Source of the DNA: Streptomyces sp. WMMC940
GTDB taxonomy: Bacteria; Actinomycetota; Actinomycetes; Streptomycetales; Streptomycetaceae
Direction of reading: 5' to 3'
Assembly: GCF_027460265.1 (NCBI RefSeq)
Contig: NZ_JAPZBC010000001.1
Location: 3,116,001-3,180,000 of the forward strand
DNA: 64,000 bases
Translations under genes and position numbers: made by a program
The notes under the pieces: model-generated
Databases searched by the model: none
Told to the model about the DNA's origin: nothing
What the model saw: the letters and a program-made list of their open reading frames with translations, nothing else
In this document: piece by piece, positions 1 through 7,845 of the stretch
How positions within the stretch are numbered: position 1 is the stretch's first letter
How the letters are laid out: the number at the start of each line of letters is the position of its first letter

Positions 1-488
1 CCGTCGGTGGCCCGGGCGATGCCGAAGTCGATGAGTCGGGGACCGTCCAGGGTAAGCAGCACGTTGGACGGCTTCACGTCGCGGTGGACGAGCCCGGCCG
101 CGTGGACGGCGGCCAGCGCCTCCGCCAGCCCGGCGCCCAGGGTCCGGACCGTCTGCTCGGGCAGCGGCCCGTGCCCGGCCACCGCCGCGCCGAGTGCGGG
201 TCCGGCGACGAAGCCGGTGGCCACCCAGGGCACGGGCGCGTCGGGGTCGGCGTCGAGGACGGGAGCCGTCCAGGCCCCTCCCACCCGTCTTGCCGCCTCC
301 ACCTCGCGCCGGAACCGTGCCCGGAACTGCTCGTCGAGCGCGAAGTGGGGATGGACGACCTTCACCGCGACCGTACGGCCGCCCTCACTGCGGGCGAGAT
401 AGACCCGGCCCATTCCGCCCGCGCCGAGCCTGCCCAGCAGCCGGTAGGCGCCGATGGTCCGCGGTTCGCCGGCTTCCAACGGCTGCAT
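1..488 (-). CDS. Serine/threonine protein kinase, N-terminal part (runs off the window)
   Basis: The first 162 residues of a Hanks-type Ser/Thr kinase are present; the rest lies left of base 1. Visible motifs are the glycine loop LGAGGMGRVY (residues 21-30), the ATP-binding lysine in VAVKVVH (Lys43), the catalytic loop HRDVKPSN (from His135) and DFG (154-156). The ATG at 488 is preceded by a GGGGGAGG ribosome site about 7 bases away, which fixes the start. Actinobacterial kinases of this type phosphorylate Ser/Thr on target proteins and often carry extracellular or repeat domains at the C-terminus, which cannot be seen here. It is divergent from the lipoprotein esterase at 695, with about 200 bp of shared promoter space. 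Confidence 0.93.
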   Translation of the reverse strand, partial: MQPLEAGEPRTIGAYRLLGRLGAGGMGRVYLARSEGGRTVAVKVVHPHFALDEQFRARFRREVEAARRVGGAWTAPVLDADPDAPVPWVATGFVAGPALGAAVAGHGPLPEQTVRTLGAGLAEALAAVHAAGLVHRDVKPSNVLLTLDGPRLIDFGIARATD

Positions 489-694
489 GCGCTTCCCTCC
501 CCCTGTCGCGGCGGCCTGCGGGGCACGTCCGTTCCGTCCAGCAGCGTAGGCCCACGCGGGGTCCGGATCACCGGGATCGGGCCGGGTGCGGGACCAACCG
601 ATCGGTCCGAGCCCGCATCTCCCTGGTCGTAAAGCACCCACCGCGCCTGCAACCCCCATGAAGCGCACCCATCACCGCACAAACGGAGTACGCC

Positions 695-1714
695 ATGAAA
701 CGGCCGTCCAAGGCGCTCGTCGCCACCGTCGCCCTCTGCGCTGTCGCGCTCGCGTCGGGGTGCTCGACCGAGGGGGAGCCGGTCACCTTCGACGGGCCGT
801 CCGCCGTCCCCGCCGGCAGGGACGGCGCGGCCGCCGCGGAGGCCGCCTCGAAGACCCTGATGCCGACCGGCCCGAAGGCCGAATTCACCACGCAGAACAC
901 CGTCGACGACGGCACCAGGATCGGCGTCACCACACTGCACGGCAGAAAGTCCGGATTCACGGAAAAGGTCTGGGTGTGGGCGCCGCAGCAGTATTTCGAC
1001 CCGAAGTACGCGAACAGCGGCTTCCCCGTCCTGATCGCGCTCCCGGGCGGCAACGGCTACCCGAACAATTACTGGATGGGCACCGATCTGAAGCTGCAGA
1101 GCAGCATCAGTCGCTGGTCGAAGGAGGGAAGGAGCCTTCCGTTCATCGTGGTGATGCCGGTGCTCAATCCGGATGACAAGTACTACTACGACGGCAGTGA
1201 CATACCCGGGCAGCCGAAGATGGGCACCTGGATGACCGAGGACGTTCCCGATTTCGTCCGCGCCAATTTCCGTACGTTCACGTCCCGGGACGGCTGGGCG
1301 TTCATGGGGTCGTCCTCGGGGGCCTTCGTCGGACTGAAGTCGGTGCTGAAGCACCCCGACCGGTTCAAGGCGGTGATCGCCTCCGGACCCGACATCGTGC
1401 CGGACTCCCCGCTGTGGGCCGGGCACGAATCGGAGCGGGCGGCGAACGACCCCGAGAGGCTCGCCAGGGCGCTCGGCGCGAAGCCGGGCGGCAAGGACAC
1501 GGACGTCTACCTGGCGTTCCAGGCGGGGACCAGGGAGTCGGCGCTGCGGAAGGTGCGGGCCTTCGTCCGGGACCACACCAAGGGCCCCGTGAAGACCCGG
1601 TTGCAGGTCATCCAGGACGGCGGGCACAACGCCAGGACCTATGTGAAGGGCATGGGTGACGGGTCGATCGAGTGGATCAGCCGCCATATGCAGGGGCCCA
1701 TCCCCACACCCTGA
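695..1714 (+). CDS. Lipoprotein esterase of the antigen 85 / esterase D-like family
   Basis: A 339-residue exported alpha/beta hydrolase. The N-terminus is a lipoprotein signal: basic MKRPSK, a hydrophobic run, then lipobox ASGC with Cys23 as the lipidated residue. The body resembles the putative esterase family (PF00756): an oxyanion-type LPGGNGYPNN segment at about 117-125, the nucleophile elbow GSSSG with Ser207, and a C-terminal DGGHN with His311 as the probable catalytic histidine. Such proteins hydrolyse or transfer acyl esters at the cell surface; the substrate cannot be told. GGAG about 9 bases upstream of ATG supports the start. It stands alone, convergent with mqnA, with a heptad repeat array between them. 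Confidence 0.85.
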   Translation: MKRPSKALVATVALCAVALASGCSTEGEPVTFDGPSAVPAGRDGAAAAEAASKTLMPTGPKAEFTTQNTVDDGTRIGVTTLHGRKSGFTEKVWVWAPQQYFDPKYANSGFPVLIALPGGNGYPNNYWMGTDLKLQSSISRWSKEGRSLPFIVVMPVLNPDDKYYYDGSDIPGQPKMGTWMTEDVPDFVRANFRTFTSRDGWAFMGSSSGAFVGLKSVLKHPDRFKAVIASGPDIVPDSPLWAGHESERAANDPERLARALGAKPGGKDTDVYLAFQAGTRESALRKVRAFVRDHTKGPVKTRLQVIQDGGHNARTYVKGMGDGSIEWISRHMQGPIPTP

Positions 1715-1770
1715 CCTGCCCCGCCACGGCCCGCACCGGACGGCCGCGAGGATGCGGGGACGCCGCCGAC

Positions 1771-1868
1771 CGGCCTTCCCCGCCGGCGTCCCGGCCTCCG
1801 GCCTTCCCGGCCGGCGTCCTCGTTTCCGGCTTGCGGCTTCCGGCTTCCGGCTTCCGGCTTCCGGGACG
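1771..1868. repeat. Tandem 7-bp (heptad) repeat array
   Basis: Fourteen consecutive heptamers can be laid out in one register from 1771. The clean core is CGGCTTG followed by four copies of CGGCTTC (1827-1861). Upstream the units are degenerate, and a 21-base block recurs exactly four units (28 bp) later with one base changed (1771-1791 and 1799-1819). It lies between the convergent ends of the esterase gene and mqnA. A related array is at 3410-3493. No hairpin terminator is obvious here. Confidence 0.75.
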
Positions 1869-1908
1869 GAGCCTCCCCGCGCCAGGGGTCCGGGCTCCGG
1901 CACGGAGC

Positions 1909-2820
<912 letters not shown>

Positions 2821-2989
2821 CTAGACCCGGGGACACACCTTCGAATGGCCGGGGCACCCCCACCCAGATCGTCAGCATGTCAAGGCGGCATCAAGCGTCC
2901 GGGTGACGTGATCTTTCCCTCTACCCATCTCAAGACCGTGCGTGCTAGGCTCAGCGCAAGTTGCAGTTTGGTTTCCCTTGCAGTGCAGA

Positions 2990-3019
2990 GCCTGCGGAGC
3001 ATGTGACCCGCAGGCTTTT
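2990..3019 (+). promoter_or_regulatory. Stem-loop with T-run in the leader of the cold-shock gene
   Basis: GCCTGCGG (2990-2997) pairs perfectly with CCGCAGGC (3008-3015) around a 10-base loop and is followed by TTTT and a second T-rich stretch. It lies 62 bases before the csp start, inside what should be a long 5' leader. It looks like an intrinsic terminator or attenuator. Cold-shock genes often have structured leaders, so a temperature-sensitive switch is possible but not shown. Confidence 0.55.
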
Positions 3020-3081
3020 GTAGTTTTCAGACTTGTTTGCAGGTTCTGGAGCAGGGCAACCCTTTGGCCCAAGGAGGGCTT

Positions 3082-3285
3082 ATGGCTACCGGAACCGTGA
3101 AGTGGTTCAACGCTGAAAAGGGCTTCGGCTTCATCGCCCAGGACGGCGGCGGCCCGGATGTCTTCGTCCACTACTCCGCGATCAACGCGACCGGCTTCCG
3201 CTCCCTCGAGGAGAACCAGGTCGTGAACTTCGACGTCACCCAGGGTCCGAAGGGCCCGCAGGCGGAGAACGTCACCCCGGCCTAA
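3082..3285 (+). CDS. Cold-shock protein (CspA family)
   Basis: A 67-residue single cold-shock domain that binds single-stranded RNA and DNA and melts secondary structure. Both nucleic-acid-binding motifs are intact: RNP1 as KGFGFIAQ (about 14-21) and RNP2 as VFVHYSAI (about 29-36). It begins [14 protein letters not shown] as in other Streptomyces csp products. The AAGGAGG at 3071-3077 is ideally placed for ATG 3082. Translation is preceded by a long, relatively AT-rich leader with a T-tailed hairpin (2990-3019) and followed by a strong inverted repeat (3327-3366). Monocistronic. Confidence 0.97.
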   Translation: MATGTVKWFNAEKGFGFIAQDGGGPDVFVHYSAINATGFRSLEENQVVNFDVTQGPKGPQAENVTPA

Positions 3286-3326
3286 TGCGCCCGGGTCGGC
3301 GATCGCGCACGACTTAGCAGTACCCA

Positions 3327-3366
3327 AGGGGCCCCGCCCGTACATCGCGTACGGGACGGGGCTCCT
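3327..3366. terminator. Terminator after the cold-shock gene
   Basis: A 17-base arm ending GCCCGTAC (3327-3343) pairs with GTACGGGACGGGGCTCCT (3349-3366), with one bulge and one mismatch, around the 5-base loop ATCGC. It lies 41 bases after the csp stop. The downstream bases are C/T-rich rather than a T-run, as is common in Streptomyces. Confidence 0.75.
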
Positions 3367-3409
3367 GCCTTTCCGGAACCCGTCGGCCGGGCTGCTCCCA
3401 CCCGGACGG

Positions 3410-3493
3410 CCGGAAACCCGGAACCGGAAACAAGGCACCGGAAACCCGCGGGGAAAAGGCGGTGAACGGGGAGCGGCGAACGGGAAACGAAAG
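3410..3493. repeat. Second 7/14-bp periodic repeat array
   Basis: CCGGAAAC occurs at 3410, 3424 and 3438, exactly 14 bp apart. The register continues as GCGGTGAACGGGGA then GCGGCGAACGGGAA (3459-3486), so about twelve heptamers can be aligned. The unit CCGGAAA is the complement-related form of the CGGCTTC unit in the 1771-1868 array. It lies between the csp terminator and the GNAT gene. Confidence 0.65.
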
Positions 3494-3510
3494 GGGAGTC
3501 GCCGGACGGC

Positions 3511-3993
3511 TCACAGCTCCCGGAACATGATGTTCAGCCCCACCGCGCCGTGTTCCGGATGCCGGAAAGCGCCCGGCACGGTTCCCACGACGCGGAAACC
3601 CAGCGCCTCCCACAGGCGCGTCGCGGGATTCGTCTCCACGACCGCGTTGAAGACCATTCCGGTGTAGCCGTCCCGCCGCGCGCGGTCGATCACGTACTCG
3701 GCCAGCCGCCGGCCCACGCCCCGTCCCGCCTGCTCCGGGGCCACCATGAAGCCCGCGTTGGCGATGTGCGCGGCCGGGCCGCCGTAGTTGGGCCGTACAT
3801 ACGCCGACGCGACCACCGCGCCGTCCTCGTCCTCGGCCACGAACACCCGGTGGGAGGGCGCCATCCACAGGGCGCGGGCCGCGGACTCGGAGGTGTCCGG
3901 GTCCCAGGCGTAGGTGTCGCCGGCGGACACGATCCGGCGCCAGAACGGCCATATCCGTTCCCAGTCCTGCGCGGTCGCCTCTCTGATCAGCAC
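3511..3993 (-). CDS. GNAT family N-acetyltransferase
   Basis: A 160-residue acetyl-CoA-dependent acyltransferase. The coenzyme A binding motif is QAGRGVG (Gln88-Gly94), followed by the usual beta4-alpha4 segment NPATRLWEALGFRVVGTVPGAF. That C-terminal pattern is typical of the amino-acid or phosphinothricin-like acetyltransferase branch, but the substrate is unknown. The start is GTG at 3993, with only a weak GGA upstream. It is divergent from the DUF1992 gene at 4051; the 57 bp between them must hold both promoters. Confidence 0.85.
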   Translation of the reverse strand: MLIREATAQDWERIWPFWRRIVSAGDTYAWDPDTSESAARALWMAPSHRVFVAEDEDGAVVASAYVRPNYGGPAAHIANAGFMVAPEQAGRGVGRRLAEYVIDRARRDGYTGMVFNAVVETNPATRLWEALGFRVVGTVPGAFRHPEHGAVGLNIMFREL

Positions 3994-4050
3994 GGTTCAA
4001 GTGTCCCAGAGCCCTGACCTGCGGCCAGGCGCGTCCGTACCCTGGGAGGC

Positions 4051-4449
4051 ATGACGGAGCGCAAGCCCCCGGGCGTCAGTTTCGAATCGTGGGTGGACAA
4101 GCAGATCCGCGACGCGCGCGAGCGCGGAGAGTTCGAGGATCTGCCGGGCCTCGGCAAGCCCCTGCCCGACGACCTGGCGCCGTACGACGAGCTCTGGTGG
4201 GTCAAGGGCAAGATGCACAAGGAGGGCATCGCCGTCCTGCCTCCCGCCCTCGCCCTGCGCAAGGAGGCCGAGGACGCGCTGGAGAGGGCGTACCGCGCGC
4301 CTTCGGAGACCGCGGTGCGCCGGATCATCACGGAGATCAACGAGAAGATCACCGCGATGCTCCTGATGCCGCCCCCGGGCCCGCCGCTCGGCCGCAGGCC
4401 GTACGACCTGGACGAGGTCCTCCGGGAATGGCGGCTCCGGCGGGGCTGA
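4051..4449 (+). CDS. DUF1992 (DnaJ-homologue subfamily C member 28-like) protein
   Basis: A 132-residue soluble protein that matches the DUF1992 pattern: SFESWVDKQIRDARERGEFEDLPGLGKPL near the N-terminus, then WWVKGKMHKEG. The rest is helical and charged, with a proline-rich MPPPGPPLG near the end. The family occurs in bacteria and in eukaryotic DNAJC28, but no reaction is known. GGGAGG seven bases before ATG fixes the start. No operon partner is evident; it converges on the tetR gene at 4672. Confidence 0.88.
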   Translation: MTERKPPGVSFESWVDKQIRDARERGEFEDLPGLGKPLPDDLAPYDELWWVKGKMHKEGIAVLPPALALRKEAEDALERAYRAPSETAVRRIITEINEKITAMLLMPPPGPPLGRRPYDLDEVLREWRLRRG

Positions 4450-4671
4450 CGACCCGGGCCCGGCGTCCGCGGTGCGTCCGCCGGAGCTGAGCCGCCCAGG
4501 ACCGCCGCCACGCACCGTTCGCCTGCCGCGCAGATCGGGATCGGCCCGCGGCCGGGTCCGTCCCGCCCGGCGAGGGCAGGGAGCTCGACGAAGGCGAGAA
4601 GCTCGGCGAGGCGAGCTGCGCGGTACCGGCCGCGAGGGCCTGGGACACCTCATCGGGAGGGCGGGGGCATC

Positions 4672-5292
4672 TCATCGAACGGACGGCGACCAGCGTTCGC
4701 CCTTCATGAGGTTCCCCAGGCCCTCCCACGCGAAGTTCATCAGCGTCGCCGCCGCGTCCCTCGCGGAGACGTCAGGCGTGTCGTTGGCCCACCCGGCCAG
4801 CGACTCCGCGGCACCGACAAGGGCCTGAGCGAGCCCCGCCACGTCCTTGCCTGCGAGTTCGCCCTCCCCGTGGGTCCCGCGCGCCGCCTCTCCGATCAGC
4901 CCCGTCACGAACGCCACGATCTCGTCCCGCATCACCGCCACCTCGGCGGCGAACGGCTCACCGTGGGTACGGGCCTGCCGGTGCAGCACGGCCCACGCGT
5001 CCGGGTGCTCGGCCGTGTGCCGGAAGAAGGCCGCGAGGCCCTCCCACAGCTGCCGGTCCGGCGGCAGCCCCGGGTCGACCGCCGCCCGCACGGCCGCGAC
5101 CAGCGCCGCGGACTCCCGGCGGATACAGGCGGTGAAGAGGTCCTCCTTTGAATTCAGGTAGAGGTAGACGAGCGGTTTGGACACACCCGCGAGCTCGGCG
5201 ATCTCGTCCATCGACGCCGCGCGGTAACCCCGCTGCCCGAAGGTCTGCACCGCGGCGTCGAGCATCTGCTGCTCCCGCATGACACGCGGCAT
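4672..5292 (-). CDS. TetR family transcriptional regulator
   Basis: A 206-residue repressor-type regulator. The N-terminal TetR domain is clear: QQMLDAAVQTFGQRGYRAASMDEIAELAGVSKPLVYLYLNSKEDLF, with the helix-turn-helix at about residues 28-47. The C-terminal ligand domain is of the type seen in Streptomyces TetR proteins that lack an obvious neighbouring target. ATG 5292 has GGAG nine bases upstream; longer in-frame versions have no ribosome site. An inverted repeat at 5345-5362, about 55 bp upstream, is a candidate autoregulatory operator. No adjacent enzyme or efflux gene points to a ligand. Confidence 0.92.
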   Translation of the reverse strand: MPRVMREQQMLDAAVQTFGQRGYRAASMDEIAELAGVSKPLVYLYLNSKEDLFTACIRRESAALVAAVRAAVDPGLPPDRQLWEGLAAFFRHTAEHPDAWAVLHRQARTHGEPFAAEVAVMRDEIVAFVTGLIGEAARGTHGEGELAGKDVAGLAQALVGAAESLAGWANDTPDVSARDAAATLMNFAWEGLGNLMKGERWSPSVR

Positions 5293-5344
5293 CCGCTTGC
5301 TCCTACCGGCACCATCCACGTCAGACGTCCTCCAGGCCCTGCCC

Positions 5345-5362
5345 ACCGATCTACTGTTCGGT
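5345..5362. promoter_or_regulatory. Candidate operator of the adjacent TetR gene
   Basis: ACCGA and TCGGT form an inverted repeat with an 8-base spacer (18 bp in all), in a slightly AT-richer stretch just upstream of the tetR start. Similar ACCGNNC-type palindromes bind many TetR proteins. The assignment is inference. Confidence 0.4.
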
Positions 5363-5393
5363 AAGCCTAAGGCCCGCCGCCCGGCGAAAACGC

Positions 5394-5430
5394 CGAGGAC
5401 CGGTCCGCACGGTGCACGGACCGGTCCTCG
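5394..5430 (-). terminator. Terminator of the bL37 gene
   Basis: Two perfectly complementary 14-base arms (5394-5407 and 5417-5430, CGAGGACCGGTCCG and its complement) enclose a 9-base loop. It lies 46 bp past the bL37 stop on the minus strand and upstream of the tetR promoter, so it should insulate the two genes. Confidence 0.85.
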
Positions 5431-5476
5431 GGCGAACCACGCCGGATCGGCGCGGTCGACGGGTGCGTCGGGGCGG

Positions 5477-5551
5477 TCAGGCGTTGGGGCGCTTACCGTG
5501 GTTCGCCTTCCTCTTCTTCCTGGCCCGCCGCTTGTTGCCTCGCTTCGACAT
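5477..5551 (-). CDS. 50S ribosomal protein bL37 (24 residues)
   Basis: A 24-codon gene too short for routine gene calling. The product starts MSKRGNKRRARK and ends KANHGKRPNA. It is extremely basic and its tail matches, as I recall, the actinobacterial ribosomal protein bL37 first seen in the Mycobacterium smegmatis 50S structure. ATG 5551 has a GGGAGA ribosome site nine bases upstream, and a perfect 14-bp terminator follows the TGA. A TAGACT hexamer about 45 bp upstream could be the -10 element. Monocistronic. Such proteins fill rRNA pockets in the large subunit; the exact role is not established. Confidence 0.88.
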   Translation of the reverse strand: MSKRGNKRRARKKRKANHGKRPNA

Positions 5552-5691
5552 GGTGCGAATCTCCCGCTTCCGGACGAAAACGATGATCTTGCCAGTCTAG
5601 GGCGGGCAGTCACGCTCCGCACCCACGGCCCGCCGACGGGTTCCCCACCGCCCGCCGTGGCGGCTCCGGCACAGGCAAGGAGGTGACGGCG

Positions 5692-7023
5692 TCACGCGGC
5701 GGCGGGGACGGCCGCCTTCCGCCCGGGCTCGCGCACCTCGACGTCGTCCACCGGGGAGGACGAGGCCGAGTCGTACGCGTCACGGTCGAGGATCTTCTCG
5801 CGGGCCGCGACGATCACCGGGACCACGGCCTGGCCCGCCACGTTCGTCGCGGTCCTGATCATGTCCAGGATCGGGTCGATCGCCATCAGCAGACCCACGC
5901 CCTCCAGCGGTAGGCCCAGCGTGGAGAGGGTCAGCGTCAGCATGACCGTCGCTCCCGTGAGGCCCGCGGTGGCGGCGGATCCGACGACCGAGACAAAGGC
6001 GATGAGCAGGTAGTCCTGGACGCCGAGCTGCACGTCGAAGATCTGCGCGATGAAGATCGCGGCGAGCGCCGGGTAGATGGCGGCGCAGCCGTCCATCTTG
6101 GTCGTCGCGCCGAACGGCACGGCGAAGGAGGTGTACTCCCTCGGGACTCCGAGGCGTTCGGTGACCTTCTGGGTGACCGGCATGGTGCCGACCGAGGAGC
6201 GGGAGACGAAGGCGAGCTGGACGGCCGGCCAGGCGCCCTTGAAGAACTGCAGCGGGTTGACCTTGGCGACGGTCGCCAGCAGCAGCGGGTACACACCGAA
6301 CAGGACCAGCGCGCAGCCGATGTAGACGTCGGCCGTGAAGGTCGCGTACTTGCCGATGAGCTCCCAGCCGTAGTCGGCGATCGCGTGGCCGATGAGACCG
6401 ACGGTGCCGATCGGGGCGAGCCGGATGACCCACCACAGGGCCTTCTGGAGCAGCTCCAGCACGGACTCGCTGAAGGTGAGGATCGGCTGGGCGCGGTCAC
6501 CGAGCTTGAGCGCGGCGACACCGGCGACGGCGGCCATGAAGACGATCTGAAGGACATTCAGCTCGGTGAAGGGCGTGATGACGTCCGTGGGGACGACGCC
6601 GGTGAGGAAGTCGATCCAGGAGCCGGCCTTCTCCGGCTTCTCGCCGTCCTGCCGCGTGAGGCCGGTGCCCGCACCGGGGTTGGTGAGCAGGCCGATCGCG
6701 AGGCCGATCGCCACGGCGATCAACGAGGTGATCATGAACCACAGCAGGGTGCGGCCGGCGAGCCGCGCGGCGTTGTTGACCTTCCGCAGATTGGTGATCG
6801 ACACCAGGATCGCGAAGAACACGAGCGGTGCGACGGCCAGCTTCAGCAGCTGGACGAAGATGTCGCCGACCTGCTCCAGGGTCGTGCGGAGCCAGGTGAC
6901 GTCCTGGCTCCGGGCCAGCCAGCCGAGCAGGACGCCGGCGATCAGACCGGCGGCTATCTGGGCCCAGAACGGGACCTTCGGTATGCGGCTGGTGTGGGTG
7001 GGCGTCGCGGAGTTCGCGGACAC
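5692..7023 (-). CDS. Dicarboxylate/amino acid:cation symporter (SLC1/DAACS family)
   Basis: A 443-residue multi-pass membrane carrier for Na+- or H+-coupled uptake of dicarboxylates or acidic amino acids. The family is recognised from PFWAQIAAGLIAGVLLGW at TM1, the LLKLAVAPLVFFAI segment, the serine hairpin SRSSVGTMPVTQKV and the C-terminal ATNVAGQAVVPVIVA. The conserved NMDGT cation/substrate motif reads KMDGC here, which is unusual and may alter coupling or specificity. Start: GTG 7023 has GGAG seven bases upstream; a GTG two codons earlier is too close to that site. It is a single gene. A perfect palindrome at 7281-7297 lies in its upstream region and may be an operator. Confidence 0.92.
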   Translation of the reverse strand: MSANSATPTHTSRIPKVPFWAQIAAGLIAGVLLGWLARSQDVTWLRTTLEQVGDIFVQLLKLAVAPLVFFAILVSITNLRKVNNAARLAGRTLLWFMITSLIAVAIGLAIGLLTNPGAGTGLTRQDGEKPEKAGSWIDFLTGVVPTDVITPFTELNVLQIVFMAAVAGVAALKLGDRAQPILTFSESVLELLQKALWWVIRLAPIGTVGLIGHAIADYGWELIGKYATFTADVYIGCALVLFGVYPLLLATVAKVNPLQFFKGAWPAVQLAFVSRSSVGTMPVTQKVTERLGVPREYTSFAVPFGATTKMDGCAAIYPALAAIFIAQIFDVQLGVQDYLLIAFVSVVGSAATAGLTGATVMLTLTLSTLGLPLEGVGLLMAIDPILDMIRTATNVAGQAVVPVIVAAREKILDRDAYDSASSSPVDDVEVREPGRKAAVPAAA

Positions 7024-7280
7024 GGACACACTCCGGTGAGGCGTATCGGAAAGGCGGGGGACGAGGATGCGGCACCCGTTCGCTCGGGAGGAGCCGCTGT
7101 GTGATGCCGGGTCAGACCGAGCGGCAACAGACCGCGGACATACCGGGGGAGCCCCCGGCACGAGTGCGGCGGGATGCGCGGGGGAGGCGCGGGTCGACAC
7201 ACAGGCGCGTCATGAGCGGGGGGCTCATGACCGTTTCGGGGCACGCTGCTGTCGTCATGGCCCACACGTTAACACTTGAA

Positions 7281-7297
7281 CTTTGAGATCCTCAAAG
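7281..7297. promoter_or_regulatory. Perfect 7-3-7 palindrome, candidate operator
   Basis: CTTTGAG and CTCAAAG are exact inverted repeats around ATC, in an AT-rich island within GC-rich DNA. The only start it could serve is the symporter gene, 258 bp away. GntR- or MarR-type regulators bind sites of this shape; the binding protein is unknown. Confidence 0.45.
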
Positions 7298-7344
7298 CCG
7301 TACTTTGGGCTGGGATCACACCATCGCGCGTCCGGAAACGGCAC

Positions 7345-7382
7345 CGCCCCGACGCGGGAGCATGTACTCCCGGCCGGGGCGG
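7345..7382 (-). terminator. Terminator of the DUF4229 gene
   Basis: The arm CGCCCCG..GCGGGAG (from 7345) pairs with CTCCCGGCCGGGGCG (from 7367) with a short bulge and a 6-base loop. It lies 66 bp past the DUF4229 stop on the minus strand. Confidence 0.65.
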
Positions 7383-7448
7383 CGAGGTGTGCGGAGGTCG
7401 GTGTGACGAAGGCCACGCGCCGTTGGAGCCACCGGACTCGGTGGCGCG

Positions 7449-7739
7449 TTACTGGACGTCCTCGCGCGTGCGGTTGGCCTCCAGGCGGGTCTTGGCCCGG
7501 TCGACCTTCGCGACGATCTGCTCGGACATCGCCTCGCGCTGCTTGCGCAGCAGGACGAAGCTCAGCGGCGCCGAGACCAGGACGGACAGGACGAGCACCC
7601 ACAGCAGGTTGGAGTCGCCCAGACCGCGCGGCAGCACGCGCAGGTACACCAGCCCCCACAGGACGAGGAAGCAGCCGGCGAAGACGCCGAGCCTCATGAG
7701 GGTGTACCGGAGCGTGGCGCTCGTCTTGCTGTCGGACAC
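7449..7739 (-). CDS. DUF4229 membrane protein
   Basis: A 96-residue protein with two transmembrane helices: about residues 13-33 (TLMRLGVFAGCFLVLWGLVYL) and 44-64 (LLWVLVLSVLVSAPLSFVLLR). A charged cytoplasmic tail follows (KQREAMSEQIVAKVDRAKTRLEANR) that is probably helical. The pattern matches the DUF4229 family, found mainly in Actinobacteria and of unknown function. The start is GTG 7739 with AAAGGGG upstream. In other streptomycetes it lies near menaquinone genes, as it does here. Monocistronic, with a terminator at 7345-7382. Confidence 0.82.
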   Translation of the reverse strand: MSDSKTSATLRYTLMRLGVFAGCFLVLWGLVYLRVLPRGLGDSNLLWVLVLSVLVSAPLSFVLLRKQREAMSEQIVAKVDRAKTRLEANRTREDVQ

Positions 7740-7845
7740 GACGGCCCCTTTCCTTCACTGAGTCGCCCGTCCAGTGAAGCACGTCCCCACCGTGGTCTTT
7801 CAGGCGGCTCCGGCAGGCCGGGCCCGGACCGCGCCCCGGGGAAGA

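Larger units (their letters stand above)
7024..7448. other. 425-bp intergenic region upstream of the symporter
   Basis: No convincing gene is seen. The region holds the terminator of the DUF4229 gene (7345-7382) and an AT-rich island around 7260-7310 with the palindrome at 7281-7297. The remaining 250 bp next to the symporter start probably form its promoter and leader. Confidence 0.7.
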
